Notes under the pieces: generated by a model
Databases searched by the model: none
What the model was told of the DNA's origin: nothing
What the model saw: only the letters and a program-made list of their open reading frames with translations
DNA from: Opisthocomus hoazin
Taxonomy: Eukaryota; Chordata; Aves; Opisthocomiformes; Opisthocomidae
NCBI RefSeq assembly: GCF_030867145.1
Contig: NC_134454.1
Coordinates: forward strand, 48,667,830 to 48,731,829
Direction: 5' to 3'
DNA length: 64,000 bases
In this document: piece after piece, positions 36,401 through 49,188 of the stretch
Numbering within the stretch: position 1 is the stretch's first letter
Layout: the number at the start of each line of letters is the position of its first letter
Position numbers and translations under genes: made by a program

Positions 36401-39098
36401 CTGTAAAAATATCATCTGGTACCATTTAGCTTGGGGAGAGACACATGTGACAGAGTTTATAGAGAAAATGTTAGTGTGCAGTTCAACTTGAAACAGAAAG
36501 CCTCAAAACACATTCATATTTCCAAATTGTTTCATTTGTGATGTGATCTGTGGCAAGAAGGATAAGCATTGTCATCTAGTCGGTATTTACTTAGAGCTTC
36601 ATAAATACCAGCACAAATATCCAACTGATTTTTTTTTTATCTAAACATATGCAGTTGTGATTTTTAGATGCAGTGAATGATGAAGACACATTAAAAACAC
36701 TACTGAATTTGCATGATAGATTATGGTAGCACACAACTGAAACAGAAGAACACAATCTGCCTTTGAGGTGATTGATTGATCCTTCACCTGAAGAGAAGTG
36801 AAAAGGAGTTTTGGCTAAGGGAGGCTGGAGGCAATGAAAGTTTATGCCTAGTAGCCCTCTTGCTTTTTTTTTTTCCCTCCTGTGGAAGACCGATCTGTCA
36901 AACTAAAAGAAAAATAGACTTCCTGTCCATTACATATACAAGTCCTTGAATTATCTTTAGTGGTTGCCTTTTCACTGAACTGTGAGACAACTTAATTTGA
37001 AATTACTCTTTTCTGGAAATCCTAAACCCTTGACACATTTCATTAGGCACAAAATGATTATAGTTATCACTTAATTTGTTTGAAGACTTGGTAAACACTT
37101 GTTACAAAGAGTTTTAGAGAAGTCTAGTAGTTAGCAGAAAAGGGAAGCTGTCTCCAATCCTTAGTTTATTTACTCAGCACTTATTAAGCACCACTCCTGT
37201 ATCTACCCAAAAAAGAAATATTTTAAGCAAACCGTAAAAGTAGGCTTGACCCTTTCACAGACACGTCATAAATCATTTGTTAAAGCAAGGGTGAAAACTC
37301 TGAAAGAGGTCAGAGGTGGAAGAAAGGTCATCTCTGAGTAGGGACAGTGTGAAAATCAACGAGGGGTGGAGTTTAGCTGGAGATAAAAGCTGGAAAAAGG
37401 AAATTCTAGAAGTGACAAGGCCCTTACACCACGAAACCACCAGTAAAATCATAGCTATCACAGTGCTGAGGATATTCACAGATTGTTTCTAAGCCTGAAG
37501 CTCCATTGCCAGATCAGTGATGCCAGCTCATCTTCCTCGTGACAAAAAGGCAGTTTTTTAAGTGGAGGGTTTACTTTTAGTTAGATGCAAAGTAAGAACA
37601 ATACTTCTGTCCATTTCTCAAAAACTGTGCCCTTTCTTCTGCTAGGCTTTTCTTGAACTTGCTGTCATCAGGTCAGCAAGGTTTAGCTCAATGACATAAC
37701 AATTTCTCTGGAAAACCTTTGATAACTTGGGAGTGAGCATTTAAAAGTTGTTTGATGCTATTCACTGAGCAAGCAAGGAACTCTGTGTATGTTTCACTTC
37801 AGTAGGTTTGACTTAATGTGCTAACTACTGATGCACCAGTATGTTCAGGACTGAGACTCCAGACAGGGTTGAGGGAACTGTATAGGGATATGAAATGGAG
37901 GTAACACTCTGAATACGGTTGCAGTAGTGTAAATAAAGAACTATCAGCCATACTAATCTGCCATTTTGTCAGCTTTGGGTTTAGGCTCATCTTCAGTCAA
38001 AAGGGATTAAATGATGTGACTGTAAGATTTGCTCAATCTTTAACCAGCCTCACACGTTTTTTATGCAGGTTTTAGCTCAAAGTCCAAATTTCAATGGAGA
38101 GCTCTATTTAAGCATTTGTTTCACTGAATAGACTAAAGTTTAAATTCCAAACAATTAAAGTTATTCAGATTTAAATGGGAAGATTTCCTGATTGTTTTGT
38201 AACTGCACAATTTATAAGTCATAATGACATTCCTTCACTTTGTCCAGAAAAAACAAAGGCTGATTTATTTCCTAATAACAAAGGCAAATGCTGAGCCTGT
38301 ATGAAACTGCTTCCTTATTTTCAATGGATCAGTGCCAGGCTGTTAGGTATCTTTGAAACACACACACACTCCCCATCTATAACCTCCCCCTGAAGCAAAG
38401 CGGTCGGAAACCTTGCCAATCTGTGGAGCACATCACGTACTGAGTTATATTGAGCACCCAGCTATGGTGCAGCTGATACCTGCACAGTCTGTTGCTAGAG
38501 ATCTGCTTGATATTCAGTGTATCAGCATTGATTGCATTGGGCTTACTGAAACACAGCAGAATGCATTCATCTGGCTAATGTATATACCTTCATTGATTCT
38601 GCATTGTGATGTAAACAATGTCCTGCTCCTTCCTTATAGTAACCTAATTGACAGCCAGGCATTTTGAGCGCTCCAAAGGGCTATTGTTGTGGTGAATGCC
38701 GTAACAATAGGATTTCATATAGGTTGGGGTTTAAGAAAAGTACAATGTCCTTTTTCTGATATAAAACTAAGAATTGTGTACCAGTTTAGAGTGGGATAAT
38801 GGGTTCATTATGGAATTAAGGCTTTGGCTTTGTTGGGAAGAAGCTACTTAATTTTTCTAGATAAAGTTGTTTAAAAACTTTTCTTTGATTGAATGCATAT
38901 ATTGTTGCTGTAGCTATAAACATATTTTTTTAAAAACATATCTCTTACTCCCCTCACATAATGCGAAGTTTTAAACTACACTCACTGCTGCGTGTTGTCA
39001 GTCAGTGATAAGTCTTCCGTTGACAGCTGTGGGAAGCAGAGTGAAAGCCAACAAAATCACAGCCTTCACCTGAAGAATAATTTTGTGATGATATTATT
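33431..39098. other. Intergenic, no gene recognised
   Basis: Single-copy DNA with A/T runs (35264-35282, 36128-36144). Frames at 33592-33953 and 35614-36058 (minus) show no domain. A repeat-free block at 38150-38700 is listed separately. Confidence 0.6.
38150..38700. promoter_or_regulatory. Candidate cis-regulatory block (repeat-free)
   Basis: Two SOX-type ACAAAGGC sites (about 38255 and 38278), homeodomain-type cores (CAATTAAAGTT, CTAATTGACAG) and a MEIS-like TGACAG within 550 bases, with no repeat. Proposed as a developmental enhancer candidate from motif clustering alone. Confidence 0.3.
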
Positions 39099-39698
39099 TG
39101 TCCTGGTTTTGACTGGGATAGAGTTGATTTTCTTCCTAGTAGCTGGTATAGTGCTGTGTTTTGGGTTTAGTATGAGAAGAATGTTGATAATGTACTGATG
39201 TTTTAGTCGTCACTAAGCAGTCAAGGACTTTTCTTCTTCCCACAACACCCACCAGCAAGTGGGCTGGGGGTGCATAAGACATTGGGAGAGGACACAGCCA
39301 GAACAGCTGACCCCCACTGACCAAAAGGGATATTCCATACCATATGACACCATGCTCAGCATATAAAGCTGAGGGAAGAAGAAGGAAGGAAGGAGGGGGG
39401 GGGGGGGGATATGTTCAGAGTGATGGTGTTTGTCTTCCCAAGTAACTATTACACGTGATGGAGCGCGGCTTTCCCGGAGATGGCTGAACACCTGCCTGCC
39501 GATGGGAAGCAGTGAATGAATTCCTTCTTTTACTTTGCTTGTGTGCCTGGCTTTGATTTACCTATTAAACTGTCCTTATCTTAACCTACGAGTTTTCTCA
39601 GTTTTACCCTTCTGATTCTGTCCCCCATGCCAATGGGTCTGGGGGGTGAGCAAGCGGCTGTGTGGGGCTTAGCTGCCAGCTGGGGTTAAATCACAACA
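39099..39698 (+). mobile_element. Solo ERV-L LTR, plus strand
   Basis: A 600-bp LTR that begins TGTCCTGGTTTTGACTGGGA and ends GGGTTAAATCACAACA. It contains ATATAAAG (39361-39368) as TATA box, a G-run at about 39397-39409 and ATTAAA (39564-39569) as poly(A) signal. Flanking 5-mers TTATT (39094-39098) and TTACT (39699-39703) agree at four of five positions, a slightly decayed target duplication. No internal sequence remains. Confidence 0.88.
39361..39368 (+). promoter_or_regulatory. TATA box of the solo LTR
   Basis: ATATAAAG, 262 bases into the LTR, upstream of the ATTAAA poly(A) signal as expected for the U3/R arrangement. It could start a read-through transcript into the downstream desert. 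Confidence 0.5.
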
Positions 39699-41195
39699 TT
39701 ACTAGAAGCTCAGCCGAGAAGAGAGAGAAATAGGCACAGGATTTATTTCAAGATGCCCCTTAATTTTAAGTGCTTTCCATTCTTTGCCTTCACCTAGAGA
39801 CAGAATCCCTTCATATTCTGTCTTGTAAATTGAGATAATGCCAGTCACAGGCTCTGTTTGAAGATCTGGCCCTTAACCTCTGGGATTGTGAGAGAATATT
39901 AAATATAAAGTTGAAAAAAACTTATGTTTGGAAGGATTTCAACTAAATAAAACAATTCTCACTGGTTAGAGCCCTCTGGTAATGGTGGCACTGTGGTGCC
40001 TTCTAGGTATTGATCTTGAAGACCTTCTTCTGATTGCCATGTGCTTCATGGGGACAGAGGAATTGAGGAGTGGTGGATGGGAAAGTGTCTTCAAAATTTA
40101 CAATGGCCACAAATCAAAGCAGGCAAGGTGCTGTCATTTGTGCTGCTTCCAAAAAGTTGCTTCCAGACCCCAGCTGGTATTGAACAGGCATTCGGCCCTG
40201 CCTGTTCCTTTAGCCAAATTATTGAAAGCGCATTTCAAAAGCCTCTCTCCCTCCTGGGGAAGTTTGGCTTCCAAAACTGAGAGGATTTTCTTGAATGGCT
40301 GGGTTTTTTCACCCTACAGAATCCACACCTGAGGTGTGCTGAACCTCCAAAACATCAACTGAAATCTGCGGGTTTGACTCTGTCTGAAGTGAGATGGTCT
40401 TTTCACTTCTGATGTGTTAAAATGATTCAGGCTGAAATTCTCAAAACTGCTTAAGTATCTTAAGCATGCTCTTCTCACTGAAGATGAGTGTGTCTTGTGT
40501 TTTCAGACACACATTCAAGTAGACACGATGATCCAGTCTCTGACATGAAGTGGGATGACAGCACAATCCAATACATGTGGACTCTGGCAGCAGTAAAAAC
40601 CCCACAACTCCTGTTCTGCCAGGTTCCAACAGATGTGGAATATATGTGAAGTTTGTACCTTCAAGGGCATGGAAGTAAATCAAGCCCAGATACTGAGATT
40701 TCTCTGTCTCGTATGTATGTGTTCAGGCATGTGTTTGAGTGATCTTTTCCAAAATATAACATATTTTAAATCATCGAGTTTTTCCCACACATACATTCAT
40801 ATGGTCAAAATCAATCTTTACACTGATTATTTTAATTGTTTGAATATGTTTTAAGGGGTGGGGAAGAATGGGGTTTGTAATATTCTGCTGCTCCCCTCTT
40901 TGGCATACTTGTGAGTCCACATGTGCAAACAACACCCTCCTCTCAAGCGTTCTTTCCTGGCATTCCTGCAACACACTCGAACAGCTTTGCAGAAATGCTT
41001 AGCCATCCCAGTGGGACCTGGACTGTTGTGATGACGGCAGCTGCTGGGTGAAGGATGGAGAAACTTTTTTGGCACCATTGCCAAGTCCATTAGGACAAGC
41101 TATCTATAGATGTTGGAACTTAGTTTGGGTGGAGGAATAATTTCCTATTAGTATTACTGCTAGGGATGGACAGGTTCACGTTGCCTAAAAAGGCT
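39699..41195. other. Intergenic, no gene recognised
   Basis: Single-copy DNA. The part at 39800-39905 has a faint resemblance to a reversed MIR/L2 tail (TTGTAAATTGAGATAATG ... AATATTAAAT), too weak to call. No coding frame supported. Confidence 0.55.
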
Positions 41196-41307
41196 CACAG
41201 AATCACAGAATCACAGAATCACAGAATCACAGAAACACAGAATAGTAGGGGTTGGAAGGGACCTCTGTGGGTCATCTAGTCCAACCCCCCTGCCAAAGCA
41301 GGGTCAC

Positions 41308-44184
41308 CTACAGCAGGCTGCACAGGACCTTGTCCAGGCGGGTCTTGAATATCTCCAGAGAAGGAGACTCCACAACCTCCCTGGGCAGCCTGTTCCAGTG
41401 CTCCGTCACCCTCAGAGGGAAGAAGTTCTTCCTCATGTTCAGACGGAACTTCCTGTGCCTCAGTTTGTGCCCATTGCCCCTTGTCCTGTCACTGGGCACC
41501 ACTGAAGAGAGCTTGGTCCCATCCTCCTGACACCCACCCTTCAGATATTTATAAGCATTTATTAGGTCCCCTCGCAGCCTTCTCTTCTTCAGGCTGAATA
41601 AGCCCAGCTCCCTCAGCCTCTCCTCGTAGGAGAGATGTTCCAGTCCCCTCATCATCCTTGTAGCCCTCCGCTCGACTCTCTCCAGTAGCTCTTCATCTTT
41701 CTTGAACTGGGGAGCCCAGAACTGGACACAGTACTCCAGATGGGGCCTCACCAGGGCAGTGTAGAGGGGAAGGAGAACCTCCCTCGTCCTGCTGCCCACA
41801 CTCTTCTTGATGCACCCCAGGATTCCACTGGCTTTCTTGGCAGCCAGGGCACACTGCTGACTCATGGTTAACCTGTCGTCCATCAGGACGCCCAGGTCCC
41901 TCTCCGCAGAGCTGCTCTCCAGCAGGTCCACCCCAAGCCTGTACTGGTGCATGAGGTTGTTCCTCCCCAGGTGCAGGACCCTGCGTTTGGCTGTGTTGAA
42001 CCTCATCAGGTTCCTCTCTGCCCAGCTTTCCAGCCTATCCAGGTCACGCTGAATGGCAGCACAGCCTTCCGGTGTATCTACCACTCCTCCCAGTTTGGTG
42101 TCATCAGCAAACTTGCTGAGGGTACATTCTAACTCTTCATCCAGGTCGTTGATGAAGAAGTTAAACAAGACTGGGCCCAGTACTGACCCCCGGGGGACAC
42201 CACTTGTTACCAGCCTCCAACTAGACTCAGCGCCGCTGATGACAGCCCTCTGAGTTCTGCCATTCAGCCAGTTCTCTATCCACTTCACCAACCACTCATC
42301 CAGCCCACACTTCCTCAGCTTCCCTAGGAGGATATCATGGGAGAATGTGTCGAAAGCCTTGCTGAAGTCAAGGTAGACAACATCCACGGCTCTCCCTTCG
42401 TCTACCCAGCCAGTCATGTCATCGCAGAAAGCTATTAGATTGGTCAGGCATGATTTCCCCTTGGTGAATCCATGCTGACTACTCCTGATAACCTTCTTTT
42501 CTTCCACTTGTTTGATGATGGCCTCCAGGATAAGCTGCTCCATCACCTTTCCTGGAATGGAGGTAAGGCTGACCGGCCTGTAGTTCCCTGGGTCCTCCTT
42601 CTTGCCCTTTTTGAACATTGGAGTGACACTGGCCTTTCTCCAGTCCTCGGGCACCTCTCCTGTCCTCCAGGACCTCTCAAAGATGATGGAGAGTGGCTCA
42701 GCAATGACATCCGCCAGCTCCCTCAGCACTCGTGGGTGCATTCCATCGGGGCCCATGGATTTGTGGACATCCAGATCACTTAAGCGATCCCTCACACAGT
42801 CCTCCTCGACGAAGGGAAAGTCGCCCTCTTTGTAGGCTTCTTCTCTTACCTCCGGGACCTGGGATTTCTGAGGGCCAGTCTTAGCACTGAAGACTGAAGC
42901 AAAGAAGGCATTCAGTAGCTCTGCCCTCTCCACATCCTCCATCACCAGGACAGCCGCCTCATTCAGCAGCGGCCCCACATTGTCCCTAGCCTTCCTTTTG
43001 CTGCTGATGTAGTTGAAGAAGTCCTTCTTGTTGTTTTTGACATCCCTTGCCAACTTCAATTCCAGGTGGGCCTTGGCCTTCCTCGTCGCATCCCTGCATG
43101 CTCTCACCACATTTCTGTACTCTTCCCAAGTGGCCTGCCCCTCTTTCCACATTCCATGGACCTTTCTCTTCTGCCTGATCTCTGCTAGAAGCTCCTTGTT
43201 TAACCACGCAGGTCTCCTGCCTCCTTTGCTCGATTTCTTTGTCAGGGGGATGCATTGCTCCTGTGCATGGAAGAAGTGTTGTTTAAAGAGCGACCAGCAC
43301 TCATGGACCCCCCTGCCTTCGAGAGCCCTGGCCCACGGGATTCCTCCAAGTAGCTCCTTGAAGAGGGCAAAGTCAGCCCTCCTGAGGTCCAGGGTTTTGA
43401 TCCTGCTTATCGCCCTGCTTCCTCCACGCAGGATCCTGAACTCAACCATTTCATGGTCACTGCAGCCGAGTCTACCTCTGACCTTCACATCCTCCACCAG
43501 TCCCTCCTTGTTTGTTAACACAAGGTCCAGCTGCGCGCCTTTCCTTGTTGGTTCCTCCACCACTTGCATCAGAAAGTTATCATCGATGCTCTGTAGGAAC
43601 CTCCTGGATTGCACATGCCTAGCTGTATGGTCTTCCCAGCTGACGTCAGGGTGGTTGAAGTCCCCCATGAGAACCAGAGCCTGTGACTGTGAGGCTGCTT
43701 GCAGCTGCCTGTAGAAGGCCTCATCAGCCTCCTCCTCCTGGTCAGGTGGCCTGTAGTACACACCCACTGTAATGTCACCCTTATGAGCCTGTCCCTTAAT
43801 TCTAACCCACAAGCTCTCAACTTGTTCCTCATTTGCCCCCAGGCCAAGCTCAATGCATTCTACTTGCTCCCTCACATATAGAGCAACTCCCCCACCTCTC
43901 CTTGCTGGTCTGTCTTTCCTAAAGAGTCTGTAGCCATCTGTGACAGCATGCCAGTCATGCGAGTTGTCCCACCACGTTTCTGTGATGGCGACCAAGTCGT
44001 AGCCGTCCTGCTGTATAATGGCTTCCAGCTCCTCCTGTTTATTGCCCATGCTACGTGCATTGGTGTAAACACACTTGAGCTGGGCTGACAATCTCCCCCC
44101 TGGCCTTGGCACGCCAAGCCTAGGCTCATCCCTAGTGAGCTGGGCAATATCCCCTTCCCCCTTCGAACCTAGTTTAAAGCCCTC
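41308..44184 (-). CDS. CR1 ORF2: APE endonuclease - reverse transcriptase
   Basis: The frame is open without interruption from 44184 to the stop at 41308. No ATG lies near its start; GTG at 44112 gives 934 residues, and the frame overlaps the ORF1 stop (44169-44171), so reinitiation is possible. Counting from that GTG: apurinic-type endonuclease with TNARS (17-21), TETWW (44-48), GDFN (150-153) and SDH (218-220); reverse transcriptase with YLDFSKAFD (580-588), GVPRGS (638-643) and FADD (668-671); then the CR1 C-terminal region. All catalytic residues that I can see are kept. The one oddity is Arg641, where CR1 elements and most LINEs have Gln (GVPQGS). It copies its own RNA by target-primed reverse transcription. 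It is a mobile-element gene, not a host gene. Confidence 0.93.
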   Translation of the reverse strand, partial: EGFKLGSKGEGDIAQLTRDEPRLGVPRPGGRLSAQLKCVYTNARSMGNKQEELEAIIQQDGYDLVAITETWWDNSHDWHAVTDGYRLFRKDRPARRGGGVALYVREQVECIELGLGANEEQVESLWVRIKGQAHKGDITVGVYYRPPDQEEEADEAFYRQLQAASQSQALVLMGDFNHPDVSWEDHTARHVQSRRFLQSIDDNFLMQVVEEPTRKGAQLDLVLTNKEGLVEDVKVRGRLGCSDHEMVEFRILRGGSRAISRIKTLDLRRADFALFKELLGGIPWARALEGRGVHECWSLFKQHFFHAQEQCIPLTKKSSKGGRRPAWLNKELLAEIRQKRKVHGMWKEGQATWEEYRNVVRACRDATRKAKAHLELKLARDVKNNKKDFFNYISSKRKARDNVGPLLNEAAVLVMEDVERAELLNAFFASVFSAKTGPQKSQVPEVREEAYKEGDFPFVEEDCVRDRLSDLDVHKSMGPDGMHPRVLRELADVIAEPLSIIFERSWRTGEVPEDWRKASVTPMFKKGKKEDPGNYRPVSLTSIPGKVMEQLILEAIIKQVEEKKVIRSSQHGFTKGKSCLTNLIAFCDDMTGWVDEGRAVDVVYLDFSKAFDTFSHDILLGKLRKCGLDEWLVKWIENWLNGRTQRAVISGAESSWRLVTSGVPRGSVLGPVLFNFFINDLDEELECTLSKFADDTKLGGVVDTPEGCAAIQRDLDRLESWAERNLMRFNTAKRRVLHLGRNNLMHQYRLGVDLLESSSAERDLGVLMDDRLTMSQQCALAAKKASGILGCIKKSVGSRTREVLLPLYTALVRPHLEYCVQFWAPQFKKDEELLERVERRATRMMRGLEHLSYEERLRELGLFSLKKRRLRGDLINAYKYLKGGCQEDGTKLSSVVPSDRTRGNGHKLRHRKFRLNMRKNFFPLRVTEHWNRLPREVVESPSLEIFKTRLDKVLCSLL

Positions 44185-44590
44185 TCAATGAGCCCAGCCA
44201 GCTCGTGACCAAGAATCCTTTTCCCCCTTTGAGATAGCTGAGTTCCACCTGTCGCCAGCAGGCCCGGTGCTGTGTACACCTCCCCATGATCAAAGAAGCC
44301 AAAATTTGACTGATGGCACCAGTCCCTGAGCCACCTGTTAACCAGGGGAGTTTTCCTGCCCCTTTCAGTGCTGTTCCCTGCCACTGATGGGATGGAGGAA
44401 AACACCAACTGCGCCCCTGATCCCTCAACCAGTCACCCCAGTGCCCTGAAGTCCCTTTTGATGGCCTTGGGACTTCTCTCTCTGATCTCGTCCCTGCCAA
44501 CCTGCATTACCAAGAGGGGGTAGTAATCAGAAGGCCGCACCAGACCAGGGAGTTTCTTCGCAACATCCCTAACCCGGTCTCAGATCCTGT
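44169..44590 (-). pseudogene. CR1 ORF1 C-terminal remnant (esterase-like)
   Basis: Minus-strand frame of about 140 codons ending at the TAG at 44169-44171. Motifs LLVMQVGRDEI, VFSSIPS, FGFFDHGE and RGKRILG match the SGNH-esterase-like C-terminal part of CR1 ORF1. Two in-frame TGA codons break it, at 44433-44435 and 44580-44582. The rest of ORF1 is absent because of 5' truncation. Confidence 0.75.
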
Positions 44591-46555
44591 AGGCTTGAAA
44601 ATGCAGTAAACATTCACACATTACTTATTCTGAGCACCTTCTTTTGTCAGAAAAAGAGGATAAAGTCTCTAGCAAAAAGACAGAATCCAGTGTGGCGGAC
44701 CCAATGCAGTGAAACAGAAACAAAGAATCCGAAATGAACAAAGGCTACAGAATATCAGTCTCCTAAATCTAACTTTCTGGAAGTACAGTAGGGATTTAAA
44801 GAGAGGAACTGTCATGCTACACTCCACCTCTTATTAAATAAAGCAAACTTTATTAGAAAGAGATATTAAGTTATCCATTCCAGCACAAAAAGGTTTTTCG
44901 GTAGAAAAAGTATTCCCACTCCAGCAAAAACCAAAACCCCAAGCAAGGAAGAGAAGAGGTGGCAGAAATTTAAACGAGAGTTGCAAATGCACATTGTTAT
45001 AGGCTTTTGCAGTGTTTACAAAGTTTGCATGGAAAGGACCACAAATATAGCCATCATATCAGTATATGAAGAGGCTCGCCAGGCATCTATGTAGCTGTGC
45101 CGTTGTGTCCCTGTGGTCCTGCTCAGGGAGAGTCACACGAGGTGAGGCTTTCACAGTATCTAGGTCTTTGCTTCTTGACTTGAAACTGTGTAATGGTTTC
45201 AAAGGCCACTGAAAATTGCAAAATGAGAGTGAGAGAACAGCTCTGAAGCAGTCATTGCCCTGTCCCAGCCTCCAGATTTTGAACCTGGTAGTATTTTTTC
45301 CACATGGAAAGTTTCTCCTCTGAGGATAGAGAAGTCTGTAACAGGAAAGTGTTGCAGGAGATTTGCTCTATGGGGGTGGAAAATATTAGTGTTGATGAGT
45401 CTGAACTGCAAATGAGAGCTGGGCCAGATGTATGGGTGATAGCAAGATGAGCAGGCTTCGTTTGTAGCAGCTTATGCCCAAACACAAGAGCACGCGTAGG
45501 GTGGAAGTCAGGTTTTCCAGCAAACAGCTTAGTTTAAAGGGGTAGAAGTAAGGCATAGAACCAGCCATTAACTTGAAAGTTAACTTCAGAGAAAAATGGT
45601 CTGAAGAAGCAGCTTCTCAGTAGGAAGAAGTTGAAAATGAGGCATGAAGTTTATAAAGCAGCCTCTGAGAGAGCAGATACTCTCCCTCAGACATACCACA
45701 GGTCTCCACATTTCTCTCGAGCAAAAGTGCAACACGAGCAGCACGTGTTTTACAGTCCTAAGCATATTTAATACAATGTTTTTACAACAGCTGTTGCTTT
45801 CACAGAACTTTAACCCCGCTGTGTAAATGCATCGCAGGGAAAATACTCTGTTGTCTTGGCTACAGCCTTTGCTGGAAAGCCCTCGGTGTCGGCTTTCGTC
45901 CCAGGCCGCATTCCAGGCCCATCCCGGCCTCCCCCACCTCTCTCTTCCTCAGGAATCCCGGGGCAGCTATCCGGGCGGCCTGCCATCCCTTTCCATCAGC
46001 ACACCTGAGGAGAAAATGGCAGAAATAAGCCTGAAAAGATGGTGGCGGTGGTGGTGGGTGGGGGGAATCTGTAAAACATTTTGTGACATCCAGGGCTTTT
46101 TTCTTTTTTTGCTTTTTCTTTTGGTTAGCTTTTGTTTCTTGCTTATCGGGCCTGGTACATAGCCAGGTGTCTTTTTCCTGCTAAATTTAGACCAATTTAT
46201 TGTCTTAGCTGAGAAGTGTTATGTTACAGCTGACACTTGGAAGACTGCTGGAGGTATCGTGTGACAAATGCCTGCTGTTAAAGGACTCCAGAAACTTCTT
46301 TTGCCTTTGCAAAAGACGAGACTAGCTAGTGACTTGACTCCTCCAGCTCTTGAGCCTGCAGGTAGTACACAGCAAACACTGCCCTCATCACACGTGTGTG
46401 TGGACACAGCCCAAAAATGTGTTCTAAACCTCTGTCTTCAAAGTCACACATATGAAAAAGAAATAATTGGAAACTTCTATTAAACCCCAGAATATTTGTT
46501 TTCATCTCAGTTCTAGACATATGAATGTGCTTGAAGTGGCTATGCTCCATGCATG

Positions 46556-46573
46556 AATAATAATAATAATAAT
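46556..46573 (+). repeat. (AAT)6 microsatellite
   Basis: Six AAT units followed by an A-run; probably variable. Confidence 0.95.
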
Positions 46574-49188
46574 AAAAAATGAAGCTACAAACTTCAGAGA
46601 GACTTTTTCAAAATTGTGTAGCTGGACCTAATCCCGCAAAGCACAATGCCCTCGAATGCAGTGAGTGTTGGAAGGACTCAGGTCTTCCAAGTAAACACTA
46701 AAGACCTCAAACAACTAAAGCCCAAAATCTAATAATCTCTCTGAAAACAGCAAGGTGCAGCCATACCTTTGGCTACTTTAGAATCAGCACTGCTTTCTTT
46801 GATGTGTAAGCACTGCTTTTGCTGGCAGGTAAAGCAGAGCTAATGCACGGCTAAAAAGCAGATATTGTTTGTCCCCAGACACCCTCATTAATACCCAAAT
46901 CCAGAACGCGCTCCTGTCCAAGACAACATTTAATTTAACAATCTTTAATGGAGACAGATTTTCAGCTCCCTTGGTTCAAATGACGCTTTCAAAACATATG
47001 TTTAACGTTAGGAGTGTCCTTTCCTGAACCAGAGCCTAGAAGATTGGCTGAACGTTTCTTCAAAAGGTTTAAAAAGTAAGAATTCCCTGTGTCAGATGCC
47101 TTGTGTGAGCAAAGGTCTGAGGGAACCATCTGTAAATTTAACAATGCTTGGCTGGAGTAATAGCAATAAGAACCAACATATTGTCCTCTCTGCAGCAGAA
47201 CAGCACTCAACAGAAGTAAGAGTTTTAGCTCCTAAAGAAAATTAGGACTGGATTCCGGACTGGACATGCAAATAAGCTCAATGCAAACAAAAGAAAGTTT
47301 TAATGCTACATAGCATAAAGCTAGATGTAGAGCTCATAAGAATGTGTATTCTACAGCATTGCAGGAAGCTCTTCCCTGGATTAGGTTGTGTTTTAAGCTT
47401 GTGTTTTGACATGTGCATTGTACATCCCATCAGTTTATACCTGCTGGTGCTCACAAAATTTTGGTTACAAAATGTGGGAAGATGCCTTCAGCATGGGTCT
47501 GGTTTAAGTGGCGCAGACCGCAGTGATTTCTTCCTCCTGTGGACAAGAGGCCCAACAAGCAGCTCAGCCAGCTCTACCCAACCTACAAACTCATTGCACT
47601 CACAGCTCTTCTTTTGCAGCATTTGCTTGCCCCAGGCTCGTGAGGAAGGTCCCTAAGCACGGAAAGCTATGTGCGTCAGCTGTGCCAAAGCCTGCTTTGC
47701 TGGCAAGCCAGGGATTGCAGCGCTGCCATGAGACGGAGCAAAGCCATCAAACAGTCACATGCAATTCTGCTGGCAAGCAGTTTCTTCACTGAGGGCTGGG
47801 TGGCCAGAGTAGCAAGTATAACTGCAAACACAGCCATGCACAGCTGCACGATCCCCAGAGGATCATCTCAGCCAGCCTTCCCACTCAGCTGTTTGGGTTT
47901 GGGTACCCTCAGTGGGGTAAGTTATTCCTGTCCATCTGTGGTGATTTTGTCCTGGAGACACACCAGCAAGTATAGGAAAAAAGAGAATCCTAAATTTCCG
48001 TCTTCCCTAACTTTCTCTTGCTTTTTTTTAATTCTGCTAATTCCAACAGAGGACAATGAAGAACGTAACCACTGATCACCTTGCTTTCCATAACACATCC
48101 AGAGTCATGGGCTGAGCCCCAGCAAGCTAGGGTGAGCAGAGGGTGTTTACGAAGAACTGTGGCAGTTTCTTAGTATAGAGAAGAAGTTAGGAGCATGGAG
48201 CGAAAGCCAGAAGGCAAACCTCCCCTGAGTGAAGTGAGCAGGATTTGGCCTCTTGGAAGATGTGTGCACATCTGTCTGCAATGTAAAATCACATGCCACA
48301 TTCTGCAAGTGTCACAGGTCTACCCTAGATACAGAAGTTCATTAGGAAACCCAACTGACAAATGCTGTCAGGCTAAAGTGTACTGAGGAAAGCCACTCTG
48401 ATCTGACTTCACAGCAGAATTAGCATATATTTGACATTTATACTTATAGCTTTACTGTAAGGGAAAATATATTTCTGACCTCAGTGTCACAGGCATATTT
48501 AAACTGTATCTCCTCTGTCCTGGAAAGTACAAAAATTTTTTGAGATTGTGCTGCCAGCTGCATCAATTTTTTACTTCTGCACGTTCAAAAGTGTACCCAA
48601 AACATGTACACTGAATAGGTAGAAGATTGAAAAGGCAGCTGCAAAAATCAATGTGACACTTCAGTTGCTTACAGTGAATACTAAGCAGAGGTGAGTAATT
48701 AGAAATACATAATACTTAATCACATCCATTTTGGTTTTCTGAAAGGGCGATCCTTATCTGGGTTCAAATGAAAACATGCATGTGAAAGGTTTGCATCCAA
48801 TCACAGACTATACAATCTGACAGATTTCTAGTCAACATGAAGCAACCCAGCTGGAACTTTGAGGCCTTGAATGTTCCCAAATAAGCAGGGGCCCAGAATC
48901 ATTAATAAATACATTAGCAAGAGGCTTGGCTCAGTTCTAGGCATTATATTTCAAAATGGACTTAGATGGGTTTTTTCTGGTTTAAAACTGACTGAAGTGA
49001 GATGGTTGTGATTTATGTAATGCTAACCCTGACATACGACTTTTTTCATAGATTACACTACTGCCTTTATATATAGTTAGAAGCGAAGTTGTCCCATTAT
49101 TTTCAAGTAAGAAATCCTTCAATGTCAGAGTTATATTCCTGGAATTTCATACTGGCCTTCCAATATGTTTAGCTGGTGTTTTATTTAC

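Larger units (their letters stand above)
41196..44590 (-). mobile_element. Long CR1 LINE with open ORF2, minus strand
   Basis: About 3.4 kb, far longer than typical truncated CR1 copies. In minus-strand order: ORF1 C-terminal remnant, full ORF2 (endonuclease and reverse transcriptase), short 3' UTR, and an (ATTCTGTG)n tail seen on the plus strand as CACAGAAT repeats at 41196-41243. Both edges abut AGGCT (41191-41195 and 44591-44595), a possible 5-bp target duplication, although CR1 often lacks one. The 5' end of the element, including most of ORF1, is missing. Confidence 0.95.

Noticed and set aside
39800..39905. Possible reversed MIR/L2 tail
   Set aside because: Only two short motifs fit; too weak without a profile search.
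43013..43714. 233-codon plus-strand frame
   Set aside because: Antisense shadow of the CR1 ORF2.
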